From the NCBI RefSeq assembly GCF_026241755.1, contig NZ_JAPJDA010000027.1, positions 1 through 53,986 on the forward strand: a DNA stretch of 53,986 bases, given 5' to 3'. Positions 23,538 through 32,605 of this stretch are shown here, piece by piece. The DNA is from Salinimicrobium profundisediminis. GTDB taxonomy: Bacteria; Bacteroidota; Bacteroidia; Flavobacteriales; Flavobacteriaceae. A program made the position numbers and the translations under genes. Every line of letters starts with the position of its first letter. Position 1 is the stretch's first letter. The notes below the pieces were generated by a model. The model searched no databases and was not told the origin of the DNA. It was given only the letters and a program-made list of their open reading frames with translations.

Positions 23538-25699
23538 TGTCCTACAAGAAGTATATATATATCATTTTTCTTATCCTTAGCCTGAAAGCATTTTCCCAGA
23601 GTGACAGCAGGATTAATTCCATTGAAAATCAACTTGAACTTCTTAAAGTTGACCACCCGGAATTTGAACAAAAAGTGAATGTGAATATAAGCCATACCAC
23701 TTTATCTAATTTACTGCTGGCTATATCCAAGGTTCATGGGATAAACCTGAATGTTTCTCCTCAACTTGAGGAAATAAATGTTATTAATAATTTTTCGGAT
23801 GTAAACATTACAGATTTACTCGTTTTTCTTGTAAAGGAATACGATCTCGAAATTCAATTCACCGGAAACATTATTTCCATCTCTAAATATCAACCGCCGG
23901 TACAAATTCCTGCGGAAAAGGAAGTTGTTGCTCAATATGATCCTTCCCTCAATGTCTTGAGTTTAGATTTACAAAATGATCCTCTTGAAAAAGTATTTAG
24001 AAAGATCACCGATGTATCCGGCAAAAATCTTGTTTTCGCTCCTGGAATGGAAAACCTCCCACTTTCGATTTATTTTGCTCGTGTACCTTTCGATTCGGCC
24101 ATGGAAAAATTGGCTATTTCAAATAATCTTGAGGTTACTCAATCCAGGGATGGCTTTTTTATTTTTAATCCTATAGAAACTGGTGGTGAAAGATCTTCAG
24201 CCAATAGGATCATCAGCCGAGAAGATAACTTCAATTACAGCATCCTCGATCCTTATAAAAAGGTTTTAAAAGTAGATTTTAACAATATTCCTGCAGAAGA
24301 TATTATTTACACTCTTGGAGACGACCTGAACCTAGATATTTTCACAGCCTCCTCGCTTACCGAAATGGGAACCGTCACTGTTAATGCTGAAGAAATATCT
24401 TTTGACAATCTTCTAAATAATATTTTTGAGAGTATCAATGCTGGCAGGTCTTCAGAAAGTCTTCAGCAGGAAGGTCGTCTAGATCAAAACATGCTAAGGA
24501 ATGAGTTCGGCAACAACCTCGGAAGCTCCGGAAATTTTACCTATAAAAAGGAAGGAGATCTTTACTTTTTTGGAACTGAAGACCAACTCGCACTCAAGCA
24601 GGTGGAGGTTATTCAAATGATGCATAGGTCTATTGAAATGTTAAGCAATCCCTCGAGAAGTAATCAAAGCAGACGGGCAGACCGGAATAATTTTATGGCT
24701 GCAAACACCAATTACTATCCCGGAAACAATCAAAATTTCAATGGCGGGAACATGTCACCGTCCAATAACAACAACTACAGAAGCTCCGAAACTTCAAGTG
24801 AAATCAATACAGAAGGTATTCAGAAAATTATTCCAGATGAACTGATGGCAGGAATTGATGTGAAGATAGATTCAGAATTAAACAATTTTGTTGTGAGCGG
24901 CCCGGCAGCAAGAATTGAGAGATTTAAAAGTTTCGTACAGTACATCGATAAACCTGTGCCGGTAATCCTTATTGAGGTAATGATCCTGGAAGTGAACAAA
25001 ACCGCAATAGTAGAAACAGGCGTGTCTTTTGGTCTTGGCGACGAAGCAGTCCAAACAGAAGGAAGAGCTTTCCCATCTACTGATATGGAGTTAGGTGCAC
25101 AAACTGTAAACCGTATAATAGGTGGTTTTGATGGGTTTGGTTCTCTGAATATGGGAAAAGTGCTACCTGAATTCTATATGAACATTAAAGCTATGGAGAC
25201 CAATGGAAATCTGAAAATTCTATCTACTCCTAAACTAAGCACCCTGAATGGACATAAAGCACATCTCTCCAGTGGAGAAACAACATACTATGCAGTAACA
25301 AGCCAAAGTTTCTTCGGTTCTCAGATACCGCAGACTTCAGAAGTAACCAATTATTACCCCATTGATGCCGAACTTGCCTTAGAAATTATGCCATTTGTAT
25401 CGGGGGATGGTGAGATAACTCTTGACATTAATGTCATCCAGTCCAATTTTAACGGGGAGCGTATAGCGGAAGATGCACCTCCCGGAATGAATAGTAGGGA
25501 GTTCTCCTCTATCATCAGGATGCGCGACCAGGACGTGGCTATCTTGGGAGGAATTGAAGAACGAACAAAAGATGATTCGGGTTCAGGAGTTCCGGTATTG
25601 GCACGTGTTCCTGTTATCAAATGGCTGTTCAGTGAAAGGAGGCGGCAGGATTCAAAGAAGAAATTAAACATTCTTATTAAACCCACAGTAATCTACTAA
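23537..25699 (+). CDS. gspD: Secretin GspD/PilQ-like outer-membrane channel
   Basis: A 720-residue protein with a Sec signal peptide (YIYIIFLILSLKAFSQ). Several N-domain/STN-like repeats follow (SNLLLAISKVHGINLNVSPQ, later DPLEKVFRKITDVSGKNLVF), then an Asn-rich low-complexity linker (about 370-425) and the secretin domain in the last 230 residues. The secretin core shows PVILIEVMILEV, GNLKILSTPKLSTLNGHKA, MRDQDVAILGGI and GVPVLARVPVIKWLFS. No pilotin-binding S domain follows; the two lipoproteins of operon 2 might serve instead. It overlaps its neighbours by one base on each side. Confidence 0.93.
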   Translation: MSYKKYIYIIFLILSLKAFSQSDSRINSIENQLELLKVDHPEFEQKVNVNISHTTLSNLLLAISKVHGINLNVSPQLEEINVINNFSDVNITDLLVFLVKEYDLEIQFTGNIISISKYQPPVQIPAEKEVVAQYDPSLNVLSLDLQNDPLEKVFRKITDVSGKNLVFAPGMENLPLSIYFARVPFDSAMEKLAISNNLEVTQSRDGFFIFNPIETGGERSSANRIISREDNFNYSILDPYKKVLKVDFNNIPAEDIIYTLGDDLNLDIFTASSLTEMGTVTVNAEEISFDNLLNNIFESINAGRSSESLQQEGRLDQNMLRNEFGNNLGSSGNFTYKKEGDLYFFGTEDQLALKQVEVIQMMHRSIEMLSNPSRSNQSRRADRNNFMAANTNYYPGNNQNFNGGNMSPSNNNNYRSSETSSEINTEGIQKIIPDELMAGIDVKIDSELNNFVVSGPAARIERFKSFVQYIDKPVPVILIEVMILEVNKTAIVETGVSFGLGDEAVQTEGRAFPSTDMELGAQTVNRIIGGFDGFGSLNMGKVLPEFYMNIKAMETNGNLKILSTPKLSTLNGHKAHLSSGETTYYAVTSQSFFGSQIPQTSEVTNYYPIDAELALEIMPFVSGDGEITLDINVIQSNFNGERIAEDAPPGMNSREFSSIIRMRDQDVAILGGIEERTKDDSGSGVPVLARVPVIKWLFSERRRQDSKKKLNILIKPTVIY

Positions 25700-26919
25700 T
25701 GATCTCGGCTTTTCTCTCATACTGGAACTATGGCAGAAGATTCTGCGGAATAGAATATTATTCTCCTTCCAATGATACTTCCAGAATTTCTGTACTAACG
25801 GCTATTAAAAAAAATAATGAATTTGAAGTAGAGGAAACTTTTGAGGCAAATAAAGTTTTAAAATGTGCCCGAAAGCTTAAAAAAAATCAACATGCATTCC
25901 TTTGTATTACAAGCAGCCAGGTACTTTTAAAGGAAACTACAACTACAGGGACCGATGCTAAAGTGGTCTCCTCAGCCTTTCCTAATGTGGAGCTGAATGA
26001 TTTTTATTACGAGATCCTTCATAGTTCTGAAGGAAGCATAGTAGGCCTGTGCAGAAAAAAGATGGTTCATCAGATTATTTCTTCCTTTGAAGAGCAAAAT
26101 ATAAGGATCATTGGGTTTTCCCTGGGGTTCTTTTCTCTGCAAAATTTGCTCGGAATAATAAAGGAACAGGAAGTTCGTTTGCCCTCTTTTATCCTCCATA
26201 CAAATGGTAGAGAGATCATCTCCTTTGACAGAGCAGGACAAGGAAATGAAAATACCAATTTCAACATAGGAGACACGACAATTAATTACAAGTTTTTACT
26301 TCCTCTTGCATCCCTGTTTAATTATCAATCTGGAAACGTATATTATACTTCTAATTATATCACTAAAAACCTTGAACTAAAAAAGGAACATCATCAAAAA
26401 GTTTTCTTCAGAAAAGGTTTGGCATCTGCCGTTATATTGCTCCTGGTAATGCTACTGATCAACTACCTGTTTTTCTCAACCTACTATTCTGAGCTTCAAC
26501 AATTGAGCCGGAAGCATGAGATTGAAATTTCTCAGAAACTGGCTTATGATGAAAAATATAAAGAGGTACTTGAAAAGGAAAAAATTGTTGAGAATATTCT
26601 GAATAACAGCAATTCCCAAAGTAGCCTTTACCTTAACCGGCTAATCCTTACAATACCCGGTTCAGTACTTTTTGACCAATTAAATTATCAACCCCTTCAA
26701 AAGCAAATAAAGGAAAATGAACCTATAATAATAGAGAAGAATATCATTCTGTTAGGAGGAGAAAGCACGGATGAGGAGGAGTTCTCACTATGGATAAAAG
26801 ATCTGGAAGATGTTACATGGATAGAAGAAGTGAAGGTTAGCGATTACGGCTATAGCTCTGCGGGAACTTCAAAATTTCTTCTTATATTAAAATTAATTGA
26901 AGATGAAGCAGTCTATTAA
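25699..26919 (+). CDS. GspL-like (PilM-PilN fusion) assembly protein
   Basis: A 406-residue protein with a cytoplasmic actin-like PilM-type domain (residues about 1-230). One membrane helix follows (GLASAVILLLVMLLINYLFF, about 241-260), then a periplasmic coiled coil (YYSELQQLSRKHEIE) and a ferredoxin-like PilN-type domain ending with SKFLLILKLI. This is the layout of GspL, which links the ATPase to the pseudopilus base. Sequence similarity is weak, so the call rests on domain architecture, position after the secretin gene and the PilO-like gene that follows. Confidence 0.7.
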   Translation: MISAFLSYWNYGRRFCGIEYYSPSNDTSRISVLTAIKKNNEFEVEETFEANKVLKCARKLKKNQHAFLCITSSQVLLKETTTTGTDAKVVSSAFPNVELNDFYYEILHSSEGSIVGLCRKKMVHQIISSFEEQNIRIIGFSLGFFSLQNLLGIIKEQEVRLPSFILHTNGREIISFDRAGQGNENTNFNIGDTTINYKFLLPLASLFNYQSGNVYYTSNYITKNLELKKEHHQKVFFRKGLASAVILLLVMLLINYLFFSTYYSELQQLSRKHEIEISQKLAYDEKYKEVLEKEKIVENILNNSNSQSSLYLNRLILTIPGSVLFDQLNYQPLQKQIKENEPIIIEKNIILLGGESTDEEEFSLWIKDLEDVTWIEEVKVSDYGYSSAGTSKFLLILKLIEDEAVY

Positions 26920-27415
26920 AAACGTTTTGCTAATAATAGGCTTCTTTCTGATGCTTATAGTAGCTTATCAATACTCTTTTTCAAACACTCTTGAAGTAAA
27001 AAGAGAATTAGACAGTATAAAGAAACAGGTCGAGCAAAAATCCGGATCACTCCAAAACATAAATTCTCTGAAGGAAAAAGAAGCTTACTTTGATGCTTTT
27101 ATTTCTGAAAACAGGATTGGGAATTCCTCCCTTCAAAACAATCTATTAAAAGTTCTTAATGAACATGCAGGAGAAAATTCCTTCAAAATTATTAACTTTA
27201 AAGAACCTCATGTTAAGGCCAATGACATCAGCATTGTGACGTCATTTCAATTTTCCTTAGAAGGAGAATACTTGTCTATAGAGGAAGTTCTGTATAAATT
27301 AGAAAAGGACTACAGCTTTGGTTCTTTATCTTCTATAAGTTTTGAGCGAAAGAAGGATTATCGCCTACACAAAAACTTTTTGCAGTGTAGTGTGGTCGTG
27401 CAGAATGTGGAGTGA
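26903..27415 (+). CDS. GspM/PilO-like assembly protein
   Basis: About 170 residues. One N-terminal membrane helix (KNVLLIIGFFLMLIVAYQYSF) is followed by a coiled coil (LEVKRELDSIKKQVEQKS) and a small periplasmic alpha/beta domain. This is the layout of PilO/GspM, the partner of PilN/GspL. ATG 26903 is preferred over a TTG at 26897. It overlaps the GspL-like gene by 17 bp and ends operon 1. Assigned by architecture and position. Confidence 0.68.
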   Translation: MKQSIKNVLLIIGFFLMLIVAYQYSFSNTLEVKRELDSIKKQVEQKSGSLQNINSLKEKEAYFDAFISENRIGNSSLQNNLLKVLNEHAGENSFKIINFKEPHVKANDISIVTSFQFSLEGEYLSIEEVLYKLEKDYSFGSLSSISFERKKDYRLHKNFLQCSVVVQNVE

Positions 27416-27449
27416 TAACTTGTTTACCACTATGTCCAAAACAATTTAT

Positions 27450-27827
27450 GCGATCGATTATTAATCACCTGGAAGCCACTATTCTTACACAGAATATCTC
27501 GCATTCGTGAACTACGAGGAATGAAGCAGGAAACCCTCGCCGAAGAGCTCACAGCAAAGTGTTTCCCATATCGAGCAGAGTGAGACTATTGAGGAAGAGT
27601 TACTGCAACGGGTTTCTAAGGCTTTAGGGGTTTCTCCCGAGGGCATTAAACGTTTCTCTGAGGAAGCGGTGATCAATTACTTCAACAACTTCAATGACAG
27701 TAGCGAAGGTACATTTAACAACCACTGCACCTTTAACCCCATCGATAAAGTCGTGGAACTCTATGAACGCCTGGTACAGGCTGAGAAAGATAAAGTTTTG
27801 TATTTGGAGAAGTTGCTCAATAAATAA
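27450..27827 (+). pseudogene. Frameshifted XRE-family regulator
   Basis: One frame gives RISRIRELRGMKQETLAEEL, a clear HTH beginning. A shift near 27,560 then moves to SVSHIEQSETIEEELLQRVS and the typical Bacteroidota tail VVELYERLVQAEKDKVLYLE, with a stop at 27825-27827. Proteins of this family are small soluble HTH regulators with this characteristic C-terminal helix. A single frameshift breaks it. It lies between operon 1 and the RHS-1 cassette, and its stop sits in a long palindrome. Confidence 0.8.
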
Positions 27828-27864
27828 TAAAATCCCTGCCAATTGGCAGGGATTTTATTATTTA
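27821..27864. terminator. 44-bp perfect palindrome, bidirectional terminator
   Basis: Two 22-bp arms are fully complementary (centre GCCAATTGGC, outer ends AT-rich). The palindrome contains the stop codon of the XRE remnant on the plus strand and the stop of the membrane-protein gene on the minus strand. It therefore probably terminates both converging transcripts. Confidence 0.88.
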
Positions 27865-28199
27865 AATCCTGCATATATCAAATAGCTAACAAAAACTAAA
27901 GAAATCACAAGATATATTATAACTGTCCAATTTGCAATTACTGCTCCATTATCAATGTTTGATAAAAATCTCTTATTTATAAAGTGAAGTAAAAAAGCCA
28001 AAATTGCTACTTCAATAATTAAAACAATAGTTTGTATTATTGCTAATCCAGTCAAATTTTCTCTAAGCTCTCCGTTCTGCCACCTTAGACTATCTGGTAT
28101 AATTTTGCTGTTTATATAGGTGTTTGCATAAAACAAAAACCAAAGCGATATTATCTGATAAATAATATTGTAGAACGCATATGTGATATAAGTGAACAT
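27858..28199 (-). CDS. Small membrane protein, candidate immunity protein for RHS-1
   Basis: A 113-residue protein with three predicted membrane helices (about 5-24, 50-72, 88-110) and a short polar loop around residues 27-45. I recognise no family. It begins 6 bp after the end of the RHS-1 gene in the same direction, which is exactly where polymorphic-toxin systems place the immunity gene. The equivalent place in cassette 2 has an unrelated small lipoprotein, as expected if each protects against a different toxin domain. Immunity function is inferred from position only. Confidence 0.55.
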   Translation of the reverse strand: MFTYITYAFYNIIYQIISLWFLFYANTYINSKIIPDSLRWQNGELRENLTGLAIIQTIVLIIEVAILAFLLHFINKRFLSNIDNGAVIANWTVIIYLVISLVFVSYLIYAGFK

Positions 28200-28205
28200 A
28201 ACTTT

Positions 28206-31200
28206 TTACTTGTCTTTATCTTCCCTTGGGAATGGTCCCGCAGATTCTGATGTACCTATTTTATTAAATTCATCCAAAGTATAGGTTTGGTCTCCTACGG
28301 TAACACTCTGGAATATACCGTTATCATTGATTCCTATAATTAAATCGACTTTTTCTACTAGTTCTTTATCTGAATCCGCTAAATCGCCCGCAGTTCCAAA
28401 TGCTGCTGCTCCAGCAAGATGAATAACATTACCTTCACTATCTTCTATTAGTCCCTCTGTTGCTGGAAATTGTTTACTCGATAAGTCCAGTGTTACAAAT
28501 ACCTGTCCTTTTTCTAAATTTTCTGTAATTGAAATTGCTGAACTTACTTCTATATCAGGTGCTGCACCTAAAAATGCGGGATTTGAGCCAGCAAATTTAG
28601 AACTCAATGAAGCTGTAGCACTTCCAATACTATTCGTTCCAAACTGTGGATCAGATATTCCGCCTTTATTAGTTGCCGTACCAACATTTCTCCCATTCCA
28701 ATAGGTGGGATCACTTGTAGGTGTGCCTCCGGAAAAAGTCCTTGCGGTTGGGTCAATTGTAAAATTTTGTTGAATCCTTGATGTAGCGTTCAAATTAGTG
28801 GAAAATCCTCTTTTATCATCATGAAAGCCTGTTCCTTTAAATGCTCCTTTAGGTGCAAAAGCTCTTACGTGGAAAGTATAAGGAAAAGCTCCGTCTGGGT
28901 CTAGAAACAATATCGGGTTATTAAGCCCATAAACGTATAGCGACCAAGATGGTAATTTGTGTGCCAATGGATCAATGTTCATCCACCTACCAAGAGCAGG
29001 ATCATAGTTTCGGGCAGAAACGTCATACCAATCCAAAATATTCCCGGAAATATTCTCGCTTTGCAGCTCTTTCCCCCCAAAACCATAGCGTTTCGCAGCT
29101 GCATTACCATAGGCACTGCCTCCGCCTCCACCATTATAACCCTGGTGGGTTAGTCCAAAGGGATAGTAGTTTTTCTCCTGGATGATTTCCGTTGCAGGAT
29201 CTATCGAGCCATTGTGATCACCATCAGTATAGCTTAAACGCACATTTCCGAGATGGTCTTTATAATTGTATATATAATTGAACTGGCCGCCATCATAGGA
29301 CACATATCCTTCGGGATGGCTAAAAAACTGCAACGTTCCGCCTTCGTAAATAAAGTTGCCGGCATAGTCCGTAGTCTTTCCAGGGATTTCTTTTCGGAGT
29401 TTAACTCCGGTAGCATCGTAAGTGTATTTGATAACCTGGCTACTGGAATTATTGAACTTCACCTCTGTGGGCAGGTTCAAATGGTTGTACTTAATTCCGC
29501 CGGCCAGAATCCCCTTATTAAGGTCGGATGTTAAGTTGCCATTGGTGTCGTAAGAATAGTCATTCCCTGTATTAGTACCATCCATAAATCCTTCTTCTCT
29601 AACATAGGAAGTGCCATTATCCGTAACTTTCTTTAATTCATTACCTAAATACTGATATTTTAAATCATCTATTAAATAATAATTTGCTTCACCTCCCCTT
29701 TTTAAACGAGTCAAATTTCCATTCTTATCGTAAAATGTTTCTAATCTATACTTATAAGAGGAGTTATTATTAAAAAAATTATTAGCATAAGTTAAACGAT
29801 TCATACTGTCATATTTATAGCTATATGCTCGATTGACATTACTGGAACTGGCAAGTTTATCATTTGCAGTTAACCACATAGCTTCGCTTATATTTCCATT
29901 GTATAATGGAACAGAACCACTAAGTTCAGTATTGTTATAAGATAATCCAAATGTAAAAAGATCATTACCAATATTTTCAATATCATTGATTGTTTTGAGC
30001 CACCCCCTGATGTTATACGTATAGGCAATATCTTGTAGCCTTGAACTACCGGTATTCCCCACCCCCTTTATCTTTAGGTGCCCCAATTCATCATAGGTGT
30101 TTTCCACAATTACCTCTTTACTACTGCTGCCATTAATACTCTGGCTGTGTTTGGTCAATCGGTTCACATGATCGTATTCATAGTAATCCCTAAGAACAAT
30201 AGTGCTCCCTCCAATCTTTTGGTGGGTACTTTTTGTTTCCTCTATATTCCCTGTGAAATCCAGCTTATGTTCCACAACATCAATGGTGTTAAGAAATGAA
30301 TTTACTGTTTTGCTCCAGATAATCCTGCCTTTATCATCATAACCATTAACGGTCTCTATCCATTTAGTAGTTCCCAGAACTCGCACCTTAGTTCCTGTAG
30401 TCAATCCTTTTGTATTAATCCCCTTAACAATAGTATCTCCAAAAACATTGGTATTGGGAAATGTAAAGCTGGGGTTAAAATTATAGTCATCATAATAATT
30501 AATCGTATACAGCTCTTCCACACCATTAGGTATTGCGGTATTGTCATAATACACCGACACTCCATCAAAGATAATGGCAGAAGAAATTCGCGCTACGTAT
30601 TCATTATAATCATTAGGGTGATTTGCTCTTGCCTGTAAGCTTTCCCTGTCATGGGTACTGCTCTCAAACACCCCGGTATAGGCAATTCTTCCAAAAGCAT
30701 CATATTTAGTAAAAAGCCATTCTTTTGGATTTTTAGCCCGTTGCAGTGCATCCTGGGTGATCACAGGCTGATCCAGCTTGTTGTATACAATATGCTCCCA
30801 ACCCTTTCCAGGGACCTTCTTCTCAATCAATCTATTCCTGCCATCATAGCGATATTGATAACAAAGCTCATTCAACTCCGTTGCATCAGGTTTGGCTGCA
30901 GAAGGCTCTGCTTTGGGAGGCAACACATAAGTTAGATTGCCATAATCATCATATACGTAATATGTATCATGGGGGGCATGCGCCTCTCCACTATCTGCCG
31001 TATCTCCATCCATATTAATATCCGAAGCCCCGTAGGTACGTTTTAGCACTACCCTTCCCTGCTTATCTTTAAATTCTTCTGTGGTATGATCCAATCTTGA
31101 AGTAGGAGTCCAGTTTTCATCCTTGGTAATATTCTTGTAAAGTTCTCCTGCCGCGTAATGTGTCGGAGAAGAATTGTCCAGCAATGGGACATTCGAACTC

Positions 31201-32435
31201 GATAAGTTTACCCGATACAATCGTACTTCATTCAGGGTATTTGTCAGATATTCAAATTTTACAGTATGGTCACCATCGCTAGTTTTATTCACCTTCCATG
31301 CTGCTCCCGGTGCTCCCTGCTCTACTACACGATTTAAGGGTGAGGCTTCAAAATGTTTTTCAGAATAAGGGTTAGGATTAGTACTGCTCAGCTCCACTCC
31401 ATATGTAGAAAGATAATAACTATTGGTAGCAGTAACAGCATCACTTCGATAAATACCAGATGAAGAACCTCCAACAGCATAAGGAAGATAATCCTTATCC
31501 TGCCTCCCGTAATTATCATAACCTATATGAGTGACGATATCTTGATATCCCGTACCTCCCGACTGCTTTATCCCCACATGCTGCATCGGACGGCCAAGCC
31601 CATCATAATAAGTAATTTCCTCTATCACATCATCTGGCGTCGGATCTTCCGGTGAGGTCGTAAATTCCCTCTTATACATCCGGGTAAAGACATAATTCTC
31701 ATCCGAAAAATCACCTGTCCCTATAGCATCGGGGCATCCATTCACAGACCCTGCAGTTGTTGGACATTGATCATCACTATTTGAAACATAATTTGCCGGT
31801 TTAGAACAAGCACTTTTGGAAATAGAAGGATCACCAAATCCATCCCCGTCATTGTCAGAATACCACAATGAACTCTGATTGATGATATAGGTTACTGAAC
31901 GTGAACCACTCCATAAGTGACTACCGTTATCTCGCGCCCGAAGATAATATTTTGTCCCAGTGGTTCTGTTTATACTTAAACCGCTACTTGATGTACTAGT
32001 CCCGGTGCTGCTACTTTGCCAATACCACGTTACTCCTGATGGAGGAGAATTACGGGTTAACTTAGTATAACCACAATAATTTGTTACAATAATGGCAGAC
32101 GGAGTCGAAGGTGGAGAAGCATTGCAATTATCCCATACCAAGGGTTCGGTATCATCACAATCCAGATTGTTAGAAACATATCCAGTAGGTTTAGTTGAAC
32201 TTTGAGTAGACATATTAGGATTTCCGTAACCATCACGATCAATATCACGAAACCACGTATAACTATTACCTCCTCCGCCAGGCTCACCAGGTGGGGGTTC
32301 TATTGGCTCCACCATCATTAAATGTAATTCATTAGTGCCTGCTTCAGAATTATTCGATTTTTCCTCCTTTTGTTCTTGACCAACTACAGGAAAGGCAAAA
32401 AAACATGCCAATATAAGAATTAATGCTCTTTTCAT
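28206..32435 (-). CDS. RHS-repeat protein 1 with variable C-terminal domain (TcC-like)
   Basis: About 1,409 residues from ATG 32435, which gives a clean signal peptide (KRALILILACFFAFPVVG) and starts one base after the upstream gene. Domains in order are two MopE-like Asp/Gly motifs (FRDIDRDGYGNP and YSDNDGDGFGDP), a YD-type region starting ITYYDGLGRPMQHVGI, many RHS/YD repeats, and the RHS-associated core (KNYYPFGLTHQGY, ARNYDPALGRWMNIDPL, YVYGLNNPILFLDPDG). A unique tail of roughly 230 residues follows. The tail is the likely effector part, but I do not recognise it. There is no T9SS-type C-terminal sorting domain. The first 465 residues are nearly identical to RHS-2. Confidence 0.88.
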   Translation of the reverse strand: MKRALILILACFFAFPVVGQEQKEEKSNNSEAGTNELHLMMVEPIEPPPGEPGGGGNSYTWFRDIDRDGYGNPNMSTQSSTKPTGYVSNNLDCDDTEPLVWDNCNASPPSTPSAIIVTNYCGYTKLTRNSPPSGVTWYWQSSSTGTSTSSSGLSINRTTGTKYYLRARDNGSHLWSGSRSVTYIINQSSLWYSDNDGDGFGDPSISKSACSKPANYVSNSDDQCPTTAGSVNGCPDAIGTGDFSDENYVFTRMYKREFTTSPEDPTPDDVIEEITYYDGLGRPMQHVGIKQSGGTGYQDIVTHIGYDNYGRQDKDYLPYAVGGSSSGIYRSDAVTATNSYYLSTYGVELSSTNPNPYSEKHFEASPLNRVVEQGAPGAAWKVNKTSDGDHTVKFEYLTNTLNEVRLYRVNLSSSNVPLLDNSSPTHYAAGELYKNITKDENWTPTSRLDHTTEEFKDKQGRVVLKRTYGASDINMDGDTADSGEAHAPHDTYYVYDDYGNLTYVLPPKAEPSAAKPDATELNELCYQYRYDGRNRLIEKKVPGKGWEHIVYNKLDQPVITQDALQRAKNPKEWLFTKYDAFGRIAYTGVFESSTHDRESLQARANHPNDYNEYVARISSAIIFDGVSVYYDNTAIPNGVEELYTINYYDDYNFNPSFTFPNTNVFGDTIVKGINTKGLTTGTKVRVLGTTKWIETVNGYDDKGRIIWSKTVNSFLNTIDVVEHKLDFTGNIEETKSTHQKIGGSTIVLRDYYEYDHVNRLTKHSQSINGSSSKEVIVENTYDELGHLKIKGVGNTGSSRLQDIAYTYNIRGWLKTINDIENIGNDLFTFGLSYNNTELSGSVPLYNGNISEAMWLTANDKLASSSNVNRAYSYKYDSMNRLTYANNFFNNNSSYKYRLETFYDKNGNLTRLKRGGEANYYLIDDLKYQYLGNELKKVTDNGTSYVREEGFMDGTNTGNDYSYDTNGNLTSDLNKGILAGGIKYNHLNLPTEVKFNNSSSQVIKYTYDATGVKLRKEIPGKTTDYAGNFIYEGGTLQFFSHPEGYVSYDGGQFNYIYNYKDHLGNVRLSYTDGDHNGSIDPATEIIQEKNYYPFGLTHQGYNGGGGGSAYGNAAAKRYGFGGKELQSENISGNILDWYDVSARNYDPALGRWMNIDPLAHKLPSWSLYVYGLNNPILFLDPDGAFPYTFHVRAFAPKGAFKGTGFHDDKRGFSTNLNATSRIQQNFTIDPTARTFSGGTPTSDPTYWNGRNVGTATNKGGISDPQFGTNSIGSATASLSSKFAGSNPAFLGAAPDIEVSSAISITENLEKGQVFVTLDLSSKQFPATEGLIEDSEGNVIHLAGAAAFGTAGDLADSDKELVEKVDLIIGINDNGIFQSVTVGDQTYTLDEFNKIGTSESAGPFPREDKDK

Positions 32436-32605
32436 CTTAATTCTGTGTTTTATAGTGATAACCGTATTCTGAAATAATATTTTGATCCTGATCTTTAATA
32501 AATTCCAAACGATTAAAAGCATCGTATTCATAGTAGGTAGTTAGTCCCTTTGGATCGGTAGTACTTCTTAATCCAACCAATGGTTCATAGGTATAGGTGG
32601 TAATT
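31041..32605. repeat. 1,565-bp near-identical block, copy A
   Basis: Matches 47512-49076 without gaps. I saw only two differences, both near the left end (31097 T versus 47568 C; 31131 A versus 47602 G). It covers the last 55 codons of the SpvB-like gene and the first 465 codons of the RHS gene. Sequence outside the block is clearly diverged, so the block is a conversion or recombination tract. Confidence 0.93.

Noticed and set aside
28206-29000. T9SS C-terminal sorting domain on the RHS proteins
   Set aside because: Neither tail has the expected terminal beta-sandwich pattern with a Gly-rich and Lys-ended final strand; the two tails are unrelated to each other.
32436-32531. Upstream start of RHS-1 (and the same at 48907-49002 for RHS-2)
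   Set aside because: It would add 32 residues overlapping the SpvB-like gene; the downstream ATG gives a standard signal peptide and one-base spacing.
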